From: JAYZQT01 sp036136335 | Lineage (GTDB): Bacteria; Pseudomonadota; Alphaproteobacteria; MPNO01; UBA830 | NCBI GenBank assembly: GCA_036136335.1 | Contig: JAYZQT010000039.1 | Location: forward strand, 124,001 to 188,000 | Length of the DNA stretch: 64,000 nucleotides | Reading direction: 5' to 3' | Shown: piece by piece, positions 16,716 to 24,949 of the stretch | How positions within the stretch are numbered: the stretch's first letter is position 1 | How the letters are laid out: every line of letters begins with the position of its first letter | The notes under the pieces: generated by a model | What the model was told of the DNA's origin: nothing | Seen by the model: only the letters and a program-made list of their open reading frames with translations | The model's database searches: none | Position numbers and translations under genes: made by a program

Positions 16716-19057
16716 CGACGCGTTATTGTTTTCCGCCGCCAGAATTGCCAAACCCCGCAGGGAAGATGGGCGGTTTTTGCGCGGAGAAGGGGCCTATTCG
16801 GACGATATTAATTTGGCAGGACAGGTATATGCCGCCATGGTTAGGGCACCACATGCCCATGCTCGTTTGCGGAGTGTTGACGTGTCCACTGCTAAGGGTG
16901 CCCCGGGGGTCGTATCGGTACTGACCGGAGACGATTACAGGGCTGACGGACTTCGCGATCTTGGCCACGGCGCGAACCCGGCGGGAGCCGTAGAGTGGCA
17001 GAACCCAGCGTTTTTGAACCGGGATGGATCTATCCCTTTCGATCGTCCGCAGCCGCCCATAGTCAACGATAGGGTTCGGCATATCGGGGAAATCGTGGCG
17101 GTCGTAGTGGCTGATACCGCGGCAGGTGCTCGGGATGCTGCCGATCTGGTCATGGTCGAATATGAGACGCTTCCATTGGTCACTGATGCATTGGCGGCAT
17201 TAGCAACTGGCGCCCCGTCAATTTGGGAAGACTGCCCCGGTAACGTCGCGCTGGATGCGGAACAGGGGGACGAGGCCGCGGTTGAGCGGGCCTTTGACAG
17301 GGCAACTCACGTAGTCAAGGCACAATTTTACGTCAATCGCGTGATAAATTGCCAAATGGAGCCACGCGCCGCGATTGGGGAGTGGCATCGTGACACAGCC
17401 AAATTGACACTGCACGCAGGTGGGCAGGGTGTCCACCGCCACAAATCAATACTCGCGGTCATGTTTGCGTTGGATCCCGGAAATGTGCGGGTCGTATCTA
17501 AAGACGTGGGCGGCGGCTTTGGTCCTCGCAACATGCTTTATCCGGAATTTGCACTTGTCTGCTGGGCAGCAAAAAAAACCGGGTGCTCCGTTAAATGGAG
17601 TGGCGACCGCTCTGAGGCGTTTGTTACCGACTATCAGGCCCGGGATATATATTGATGCGGCCCTTGCGCTTGATAAAGATGCTAATTTTCTTGCCTTGCG
17701 TGCTGATCTCGTGGGCAACCTCGGTGCACATACGGTTTCTTTCGTGCCACTATCAAATGGCCCCCGTTTATTACCCTCTGTGTTCAGGATGAAAGCCTGT
17801 TACGCGCGTATTCGAGGTGTGTTGACCAATACGGTGCCCACTGGCCCGTACCGCGGAGCGGGTCGTCCGGAAGCCATGCATGTCACGGAGCGGCTTATTG
17901 ATATGGCGGCCGCCCAGATTGGTATTGATCGGATTGATCTCCGCAGGCGCAACCTGATTCCCCGGGACACTTTTCCTGCAACAAATCCTATGGGTACAAC
18001 ATACGACTGCGAGGACTTTAGGACGATTATGGATGCCACGCTGGCCAATGCTTCTTGGGAAAACTTTGAAGGTCGCCGCCAGGATGCCGCCGCTAGAGGG
18101 AAACTGCGGGGTATCGGATACTCGTCTTATATTCAGGCCCCCGTAGGTGCGCCTTTGGAATTTGCGAAGATCGTGGTGTTGGGAGAAGGGCGTGTTGACG
18201 TGATGATAGGTACCCAGTCAAGTGGACAGGGTCACGAAACCGTTTTTTCAGCCCTTGCAGCCGATCTGCTGGGAGTTTCAGATGAGGATATTTCTATCAT
18301 TACAGGCGATTCGGACGTTATTCCGTTCGGGGGTGGCTCCCATTCCGATCGCTCAATGCGTCTTGGCGGCATAGTTGTCGGAGAGGCGGTTAAGAATGTA
18401 GTCGCTCTTGGCCGGCAATTGGCATCAGGACTTTTGCGGGCCGATCTGGACGATATAGTTTTCTCAGAGGGATTCTTTCGGGTGTCAGGAACAAACAAAA
18501 CGATTTTGTTGTTCGACGTTGCTATGAAAGCGGAAGACGGCTTGCTGTCAGCAGAGGCCCTGTTTAAGGGCCGCTCCGCAGCCTATCCCAATGGTGCTGC
18601 GGTCTCGGAAATAGAAATAGATCCTGAATCGGGGGCATTGCGGGTTGTCGCTCATTCCACTGTCGACGACCCTGGTCTGGCTATCAACCGGACTATCCTG
18701 ACTGGACAGGCACACGGATCCATCATTCAGGGCATTGGGCAGGCCATCGTCGAGAACGGGTTATACAATTCCACAACGGGACAGCTTCAGGCCGGCTCCT
18801 TCCTGGATTACGGACTCCTGCGGGCTGATAATGTTCCCAATTTCAATACCGCACTGCATGAGGTTCCTACGAAAAACAACCCGCTCGGTGTAAAGGGTGG
18901 CGGAGAAGGGCCGACGGTTTCCGCTACAGCGGCTTTCGTGAACGCTGTATGTGACGCCCTGAAAAATGCGGAGGTTCGCGATCTAGAGATGCCGATTACA
19001 CCCGAAAAAATCTGGCAATCGATGCGTCGGAAAGATGAAAACAGTCAAACTAGGTGA
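16699..19057 (+). pseudogene. Xanthine dehydrogenase-family molybdopterin subunit, frameshifted
   Basis: The locus encodes a molybdenum-binding large subunit split into two frames: 16699-17655 and the remainder to 19057 in the next frame. The first frame runs through GGGFGPRNMLYPE and ends at TDYQARDIY, stop at 17653; homology resumes at once as IDAALALDKD in the other frame. Adding one TA unit to the short TATATA tract at 17646-17651 would restore a continuous protein of about 786 residues, the normal family length. Other family features are intact: PYRGAGRPEA, SSGQGHET, and GVKGGGEGP with the catalytic Glu near the end. The start at ATG 16699 follows GGAG and overlaps the UbiD gene. The FAD and [2Fe-2S] partner subunits are not nearby. 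Either a broken gene or a base-call error. Confidence 0.85.
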
Positions 19058-19202
19058 ACGATCTACAGGTAGTTTTGATTATCACCTTGGTCGATAAGAA
19101 TTAGGCTGTCGGGGCGTGTGACGATTATCATACAGGACTTGAGGTCGCGCGTTATGTTTCGCTGGTATATGGTCTGTTTCAGAACTGTATTGGAAAATCA
19201 AA

Positions 19203-19961
19203 ATGGCACAACTTGAAGGTAAGTCTGCTATCGTTACGGGGGCCGCTCAAGGTATCGGTGCAGTCTATGCACAAGCGCTAGCTGCCGAGGGAGCAAAAGT
19301 GTGTTTGTCTGACATTCTTGATACTGCAGATACCGTGAAAGCAATTAAAAACAATGGGGGGGAGGCATTCGGGCTGGAAACAGATGTTACAGATTTTGCC
19401 GCATGTGAGGCAATGGTAGCCAAGACCATATCGGCCTTTGGATCTGCGGATATTCTTGTGACCAACGCAGCTCTCTTCGCAGCCCTCGAACGACGGAGTT
19501 TTCTCGAAATTGACGGGAGCGAGTGGGACCGGGTAATGGCCATAAACACACGCGGTGTTTTTAACTCAATCAAGGCAGTCGCGTCGCAAATGAAAAAGCG
19601 GGCCCACGGCAAGATAATAAACATATCGTCGAGCACAATTTATTCGGGAGTTCCCCTCATGTTGCATTATGTAGCATCCAAAGGGGCTGTAGACGCGATG
19701 ACAAAAGCACTTGCGCGGGAGTTGGGTGAGCACGGCATCACCGTTAACACTATTGCACCCGGTTTCACAATGAGTGAACAGATAGAGGCACAGCGTGAGA
19801 AGCTGGAGTTCTATGTCAATCTTAGCCTTGCAAATCGATCGATAAAGCGTGAACAGACACCGGACGATTTATTGGGCGCCCTGATTTATCTAGCGTCGCC
19901 CGCGTCCGATTTTGTGACGGGACAAGCTATCGTGGTCGACGGTGGCATGATTATGCATTAG
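19203..19961 (+). CDS. Short-chain dehydrogenase/reductase
   Basis: A 252-residue classical SDR. The NAD(P)-binding TGAAQGIG is at about 12-19, an Asp follows in the SDILD segment suggesting preference for NAD, the catalytic Ser lies in NISSSTI, and YVASK near 155 gives the Tyr-Lys pair. It ends with the usual GQAIVVDGG. Such enzymes oxidise alcohols or dihydrodiols. It starts 145 bp after the molybdenum subunit and 8 bp before the Rieske oxygenase gene, so it probably works with it, for example on a cis-dihydrodiol or a released aldehyde or alcohol. Confidence 0.93.
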   Translation: MAQLEGKSAIVTGAAQGIGAVYAQALAAEGAKVCLSDILDTADTVKAIKNNGGEAFGLETDVTDFAACEAMVAKTISAFGSADILVTNAALFAALERRSFLEIDGSEWDRVMAINTRGVFNSIKAVASQMKKRAHGKIINISSSTIYSGVPLMLHYVASKGAVDAMTKALARELGEHGITVNTIAPGFTMSEQIEAQREKLEFYVNLSLANRSIKREQTPDDLLGALIYLASPASDFVTGQAIVVDGGMIMH

Positions 19962-19969
19962 CGAGCTGA

Positions 19970-21034
19970 ATGATGGGGAAACCGTTTGTCCGGAATGCCT
20001 GGTATGCCGCGTGTTGGGCCGAAGATCTCAATGTCGGTGTGCCGCTAGCCAAGACCATTCTCTCGGAGCCCATTGCCTTGTGGCGCCGGGAGAACGGCAA
20101 CCCCGTAGCGTTTGAAGATCGATGCTGTCACCGACACCTGCCTTTGTCTCTTGGTAAAATTACCGGAGAAACACTGAGATGCGGATATCACGGCCTCGAA
20201 TTTGATGCCGAAGGTAGGTGTGTGCGAATTCCCGGCCAGTCGCGGGTGCCGCCTAGCGCAAGCGTTCGCTCTTTCCCGGTGTGTGAGCGCCACGGAATGG
20301 TCTGGATATGGTGTGGTAATCCATTGCATGCTGACGAGGCCGATATTCCGGCATTACCATGGCTTGATGATCCAGACTGGACTCGGACTGGCGGACATTT
20401 GCATTTGAAGGCCGATTATCGGCTTTTAATTGATAATTTGCTTGACCTGACCCATGTGACCTACATCCACGCGGATACAATCGCTGGTGATCCAAAAGAG
20501 GCGCTCGTTCCCGTGAAGACGACCAGGGAGGGTGAGGCAATTCGGGTCGAGCGCTGGATGCTAGGGTTTACCGCCCCACCCATGTATAACGACGCTCGAA
20601 AGTTTGCGGGTGCCGTGGACCGCTGGCAGCTGATTAAGTGGCAGGCTCCGTCAATTGTTACGCTTGATATCGGCTGTGCGGACGCGGATACGGGTGCGCC
20701 TGAAGGTGACCGGTCTCATGGCATTTCAATGTGGTCAAACCACATTATTACTCCAGAAACTGAAAAAACCACCCATTACCACTGGGCATTTGCCCGAAAC
20801 TATAGTTTGTATGATGATAAAGTATCCGAGGTGCTTGGAAATGGGGGCCTGCAGACATTTATGGAAGATGTTGTAGTGCTGGAATGTCAACAACGCTCAC
20901 TCGAGGTGATTGGTGACCGACCCACCGTCGATATCGGGATAGATTCCGCACCGTTGCAATTCCGGAAAATCCTTAGCGCGCGAATAGCGGCTGAACGCAG
21001 GGACGTGTCAGCTTCAACAGTTTGCGGCAGGTGA
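19970..21034 (+). CDS. Rieske oxygenase, VanA-like
   Basis: A 354-residue Rieske non-heme iron oxygenase of the vanillate O-demethylase type. The [2Fe-2S] cluster motif is CCHRHLPLS (CxH) near 50 and CGYHG (CxxH) near 70. The mononuclear iron site is in NLLDLTHVTYIH near 160-171, with two His. Members use O2 and two electrons to hydroxylate or demethylate aromatic acids and need a separate flavin reductase, which is not seen in this window. The start is one of two adjacent ATG codons at 19970 and 19973. It shares a tight transcript with the SDR upstream and the fused small protein downstream. Confidence 0.93.
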   Translation: MMGKPFVRNAWYAACWAEDLNVGVPLAKTILSEPIALWRRENGNPVAFEDRCCHRHLPLSLGKITGETLRCGYHGLEFDAEGRCVRIPGQSRVPPSASVRSFPVCERHGMVWIWCGNPLHADEADIPALPWLDDPDWTRTGGHLHLKADYRLLIDNLLDLTHVTYIHADTIAGDPKEALVPVKTTREGEAIRVERWMLGFTAPPMYNDARKFAGAVDRWQLIKWQAPSIVTLDIGCADADTGAPEGDRSHGISMWSNHIITPETEKTTHYHWAFARNYSLYDDKVSEVLGNGGLQTFMEDVVVLECQQRSLEVIGDRPTVDIGIDSAPLQFRKILSARIAAERRDVSASTVCGR

Positions 21035-21083
21035 CGGTGACGGGCCCAGCCATATAATTACAGGTAAATGGGGGACTTGGAAG

Positions 21084-21704
21084 ATGGATGACATTCAAGG
21101 AGATAATATTGTTCTTACGGTCTTCTTGCGGCATGACCAATCCCAGACGCTGGACCAGTTCCAGACCAAGCTCGACGATCGTGGTTGGTGGGAAAATTTT
21201 CCGCCGCGGGGCGTAGAGGTGCTTTCGTGGAATGTGGTAATGGGAATTGGCCAGATTGTGACGCTGAAATTGCCACCTGCGAAATTGCAGGCTGTGAATG
21301 TGGCACTGGAAAAATACGCGTGGGGTGTCTTTAGTACCGAGGCTTATGTGTCGTACGATTTCATGAACGTAAGGGAGCGACTTGCACGTGAATCGAAAAC
21401 GCGGAATTCTGGTGCGGTTGAACCAGTGTCCGGAGATACTGCAATAAATAGTGGCGCGGGCGGGGGTAATCATCCGAGACAACCTCATAACGGCTTATTC
21501 CTGCAACAGTGGCAGGCGGGTACGGGAGAAGCCGGCATTTATGAAATGGCGTTAGGAGATGCTCTGGAAAAGATTTTTGGCCGTGGTGTTCATGATTTGC
21601 TTGGGGTCGCGGACTCCCTTAACGAAATGGGAATAAAAACCCCCCAAGGGGAGGATTGGACGGTAGAGAACTATCCTGAAATCATGGAGGGGCTTGGCCG
21701 TTGA
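21084..21704 (+). CDS. Fused small protein: muconolactone-isomerase-like half plus recombinase-like HTH half
   Basis: A 206-residue protein placed between two Rieske oxygenases. Residues about 8-95 (IVLTVFLRHDQS, then WNVVMGIGQIVTLKLP) look like a ferredoxin-like alpha-beta domain of the small-molecule isomerase or dimeric barrel kind. After a low-complexity Gly/Ser/Asn linker (about 108-135), residues 135-206 resemble the small recombinase-like helix-turn-helix proteins found near Rieske oxygenases, with HNGLFLQQW, a helical GDALEKIFGRGVHDLLGVADSLNEMG and a final TPQGEDWTVENY. I infer a fusion of two accessory proteins of oxygenase systems; neither half has a proven function. Its stop overlaps the TTG start of the next gene. 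Confidence 0.72.
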   Translation: MDDIQGDNIVLTVFLRHDQSQTLDQFQTKLDDRGWWENFPPRGVEVLSWNVVMGIGQIVTLKLPPAKLQAVNVALEKYAWGVFSTEAYVSYDFMNVRERLARESKTRNSGAVEPVSGDTAINSGAGGGNHPRQPHNGLFLQQWQAGTGEAGIYEMALGDALEKIFGRGVHDLLGVADSLNEMGIKTPQGEDWTVENYPEIMEGLGR

Positions 21705-22762
21705 CTCCCAACACGGGTAAAAAACCACCGCGGTATCGTGTGGGCACCACTGCAAAGCAAATTCTGGATAACGGTCTCAGGAACAGATGGTACGGAATTT
21801 GTACATCTGACGTTGTCGCCGACCGTCCTATTCCTTTGAAGAGATGGAACCGCGACCTTGTGATATGGCGTGATGGCGACAGTAAAGTCCACCTCCAAGA
21901 TGATCGTTGTCCCCATCGAGGTGCGCCACTTTCTATCGCTCGTCACGATGGAGATAGGCTGACGTGCGCTTATCATGGCATCGAAATTCTTGGAGATGGC
22001 CGAGTTGCAAAAGTGCCAGGTAACCCCGGGTCTGAGCTCGTCGGCAAGGTAGCTGTACATTCCTATACCGTTCAGGAACACCGTGGCGTTGTGTTCGCGT
22101 GGCTTGGTGACGACTGTGGAACACCGGTAGCTCCTCTTGCTCTGCCAGAAAGGTTGACCAGCGACGCATATGACGCATTTCTCGCTTATGCAGAGTGGCG
22201 GTGTCCATATCGTTTTATCATTGATAATAATATGGACCCGATGCATGGCGTGTTTTTGCACCAGATATCCCATTCGATGGGTGAAGGAGCAACTGAAGCG
22301 GACTTTCAAACCCGCAAAACCAATACCGGGTTTATTTTCGAGAAAAAGAACCAGAAAGGTGTAAATTTTGACTGGTCGGAATGGTATGACGTTGATTTTC
22401 AAGCCGTCTGTCTCGAGATACCCTATCCGTTGACGGGGGGCCCCGGCGGGAGTTTTGGGATAGTTTTTCACACAACACCAATTGATGATTCCTCCAGCGT
22501 CTGTTTTTTCTGGCGACACAGAAAGGTTTCTGGCTGGGAACGGGCCACATGGCGTTTTCTTTATAAAAACCGTCTTGAAGGACGCCATTGGCATGTGCTT
22601 GAACAGGATAGGCTTGTAGCAGAACGAATGGCGGAGGACGCAGATCGAAACGAATACTTGTATAGTCACGATGCAGGCGTTGTACGTGTTCGTAAGTTGA
22701 TGGCGGACGAGGCGGTCCGGCAGGCCCAAGGAATTGATAAAGACGTTTTTACTGTGAAATAG
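21701..22762 (+). CDS. Rieske oxygenase, second copy
   Basis: A 353-residue Rieske non-heme iron oxygenase. Cluster motif CPHRGAPLS near 68 and CAYHG near 88; iron site NNMDPMHGVFLHQISH near 177-192. It differs from the copy at 19970, so the two probably act on different substrates or steps. Translation appears to start at a TTG that overlaps the upstream stop as TTGA, a coupling arrangement, since no other start lies before the conserved region that begins near residue 28 (RNRWYGIC). An electron-transfer partner is not present in the window. Confidence 0.9.
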   Translation: MTPNTGKKPPRYRVGTTAKQILDNGLRNRWYGICTSDVVADRPIPLKRWNRDLVIWRDGDSKVHLQDDRCPHRGAPLSIARHDGDRLTCAYHGIEILGDGRVAKVPGNPGSELVGKVAVHSYTVQEHRGVVFAWLGDDCGTPVAPLALPERLTSDAYDAFLAYAEWRCPYRFIIDNNMDPMHGVFLHQISHSMGEGATEADFQTRKTNTGFIFEKKNQKGVNFDWSEWYDVDFQAVCLEIPYPLTGGPGGSFGIVFHTTPIDDSSSVCFFWRHRKVSGWERATWRFLYKNRLEGRHWHVLEQDRLVAERMAEDADRNEYLYSHDAGVVRVRKLMADEAVRQAQGIDKDVFTVK

Positions 22763-22772
22763 GGGGAAGATA

Positions 22773-23156
22773 ATGGACAAGATTACGAAGGTTTCGGTAC
22801 CCGGTGTGCCGGAGCCGGCAGGAAACATATACAGTAACTGCCTAAAGGTCGGGAACCAGCTCATCCTTTCCGGGATGATTGCCTCCGACACCAGCGGCGA
22901 CACTTATGAGCAGTCGGTGGATTGCTTCAAGAAGATTAGGGCTATACTTGAAGGCGCAGGTGGTCGTATGGAAGACGTTGTCAAATTGACCATCTACCTG
23001 ACCGATATCAAAAACCGGCCGGCCTTTGGCAAAGCGAGAACCGAATATTTTACAAGGCGAATGCCATGCTCAACTTTAATAGCAATAACGGCTTTGGCAG
23101 CCCCTGATGCACTAGTTGAGATCGAGGCAACCGCATTTCTCGGGGCGGGGACCTGA
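22773..23156 (+). CDS. RidA family protein lacking the deaminase arginine
   Basis: A 127-residue RidA/YjgF-family trimer subunit. The ATG follows a strong AGGGGGAAG. The core VGNQLILSGMIASD and the C-terminal ALVEIEATAF are typical. Aligning that C-terminus with E. coli RidA puts Thr where Arg105, needed for imine or enamine deamination, sits. It therefore belongs to a non-canonical Rid group, often found in catabolic operons, and may act as a hydrolase, isomerase or binding protein. It sits 10 bp after the second Rieske oxygenase, ending the plus-strand run; its stop is 7 bp from the convergent ligase stop. Confidence 0.9.
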   Translation: MDKITKVSVPGVPEPAGNIYSNCLKVGNQLILSGMIASDTSGDTYEQSVDCFKKIRAILEGAGGRMEDVVKLTIYLTDIKNRPAFGKARTEYFTRRMPCSTLIAITALAAPDALVEIEATAFLGAGT

Positions 23157-23163
23157 GTTTTGG

Positions 23164-24708
23164 TCAGTTACGGCCGGCTTCCCAATCGTCAGCAAGGGCT
23201 TTCTTATCCATTTTTCCGCGCTTTGTTTTGGGCAGTTTGCGTCGAAAGATTATTTCATGTGGTAATTTGAAATCTGCGAGGAATACGCGGCAGTGTGCCC
23301 GGACGGCGTCGGTAGTAGTTGTTTGCCCATCCTTTGGCTGGACAAAGACGACAACCTGCTCGCCATAAATCGGGTCGGGAACGCCGATTGTAGCGACGTC
23401 CGCGACATCTGGCATCTGTAACACAACATTGTCAATTTCGAGTGGTGAGATGTTGATTCCGCCGCGAATAATAAGATCTTTTTCTCGGCCCGTAACATAG
23501 AGAAAACCATCCTTGTCGAGGAATCCCAAGTCTCCTGTATGGGCCGACCCTTCTGAACTGACCACTACGGAGCCATCTTCAGCAAGATACCTGTACCGTC
23601 CTGCCGGATTTCCGTTTAACCGAATTGCCCCAATCTCATCTGGTGGGAGTGATTTGCCGCCGGGGTCTACAATGGAAATGTTCTGATACTCCACGGGGCG
23701 GCCTACCGATCCCATTTTGCGAGATGTTTCATGGCTTCCACTAATCCATCCAACTTCGCTGGCGCCATACCCCTGGCAAATCAATATTCCAAAAGTATTT
23801 TCGAACCGTTGCCATTCGGAAACAAGAAGCGGTGCCGAACTGGAAGTAATATAGCGCAAGCTGGGGGCCGCACCAAATCCACGACCTCCTTCTCGGTTGA
23901 CAAGCATATTAATGATCGTTGGGTTTCCTGCTGCTACCGTCGCCTCATTTTTGTTAACCCAATTGAAAAATTTTTTTACCGAAAACTTCCGCGCCAACAG
24001 CAGTGTTGCACCCTTCGCAACCGGCCCTATTGCCGATAAAACCTGTGCCGACATCCAGTTCATCGATCGATAGTCGAGGATACGATCGCTCGCAGTTATA
24101 CCAAAAGCATCCGCGATTGGCAGCGTGTTGTCGTAGAGTTCTGCGTAGGAGCAAATCACGCCCTTTGGATCCGACGATGTACCTGACGTATAGAAAATGG
24201 CGATATCGTCAGTTCTTCGAGCGACTGGCCAACTACCCGCTGTGCCGTCGAACAATGCAAACTCGCTGAATACGCCCGTCCCGCTATCGGGTAACCACTG
24301 ACCCAGTTTTTTCCATTCGGCAGGTGTTTGTTCTGGTAGTCCGGTCAAGGACCGGTGGCCATCCTCAAAAAGTACAAGCCGGGGGTTAAGAGCGTTCAAA
24401 ATCTGTTTAAGATTGGCGGCGTTCATTTCTACGTGGACAGTGCAGATAGTGCAGCCATACGCGAGTGAGGCCAAATAGATTATCAAATGCTCAATCGAAT
24501 TATCAGATAAAAGTACTACCCTGTCGTTGCGACCGATACGCATTGCTGCATAAAAATGACCGATCTGATTTGCTATCCGAAAGAGTTGACCGTGCGTGAT
24601 TTCTTTTTGCTGGTCCAGGGATTTTATGGCGAGTTTTTCTGAAAATTCCTGAGCGTTTCGCTGCATCCACGAAAAAAAGCTTCCTTGTTTGATTACTCTA
24701 TTCGCCAT
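23164..24708 (-). CDS. AMP-forming acyl-CoA synthetase
   Basis: A 514-residue ANL-superfamily enzyme that activates a carboxylic acid to its CoA ester through an acyl-adenylate. The P-loop YTSGTSSDPKG is near 171-181, the C-terminal hinge GREKDLIIRGG is near 408, and the catalytic Lys lies in PKTKRGKMDKKAL near the end. It is transcribed towards the RidA gene and away from the box operon, sharing a 241-bp divergent promoter region with boxC. The acid it activates is unknown; an aromatic or short-chain acid is plausible from context. Confidence 0.92.
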   Translation of the reverse strand: MANRVIKQGSFFSWMQRNAQEFSEKLAIKSLDQQKEITHGQLFRIANQIGHFYAAMRIGRNDRVVLLSDNSIEHLIIYLASLAYGCTICTVHVEMNAANLKQILNALNPRLVLFEDGHRSLTGLPEQTPAEWKKLGQWLPDSGTGVFSEFALFDGTAGSWPVARRTDDIAIFYTSGTSSDPKGVICSYAELYDNTLPIADAFGITASDRILDYRSMNWMSAQVLSAIGPVAKGATLLLARKFSVKKFFNWVNKNEATVAAGNPTIINMLVNREGGRGFGAAPSLRYITSSSAPLLVSEWQRFENTFGILICQGYGASEVGWISGSHETSRKMGSVGRPVEYQNISIVDPGGKSLPPDEIGAIRLNGNPAGRYRYLAEDGSVVVSSEGSAHTGDLGFLDKDGFLYVTGREKDLIIRGGINISPLEIDNVVLQMPDVADVATIGVPDPIYGEQVVVFVQPKDGQTTTTDAVRAHCRVFLADFKLPHEIIFRRKLPKTKRGKMDKKALADDWEAGRN

Positions 24709-24858
24709 GCGATTGATGTCGACCCGTTGTCAAGAGACTTTCCGCAAACGCCCCCGTTTGTTTGTGAGAGGTCCCGTTGCAAAATCTACCAGACTTCGCT
24801 GTGACGGCAACCTATGTTTGGCAAACGGTTTGTCCTAATAAAAGAATCTAAAAGTTAC

Positions 24859-24887
24859 TTGAAATTTCCCTTTTTTAAACATACTAT
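24859..24887 (+). promoter_or_regulatory. Strong candidate promoter of the box operon
   Basis: TTGAAA at 24859-24864, a 17-bp spacer and TACTAT at 24882-24887, close to the sigma-70 consensus. Transcription would begin near 24894, about 56 bp before boxC. It points into boxC-boxB-ligase. Confidence 0.6.
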
Positions 24888-24896
24888 CCAAATAGT
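24883..24896. promoter_or_regulatory. Inverted repeat over the -10 box, candidate operator
   Basis: ACTAT, spacer CCAA, then ATAGT. It overlaps the -10 hexamer and the predicted transcription start, the place where a repressor would act. It does not resemble the TGCA-type sites I associate with BzdR/BoxR control, so a different regulator family is suggested. Confidence 0.4.
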
Positions 24897-24949
24897 CAGT
24901 ATTATTCAAGATGCGAACACCAGCTGAAACTATTGGGTTTCAGTGAATT

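Noticed and set aside
21671..22903. A 410-codon minus-strand reading frame opposite the second Rieske oxygenase
   Set aside because: It lies antisense to a gene with clear Rieske motifs, its residue composition is unlike a protein, and it has no recognisable domain; it is a shadow of the coding strand.
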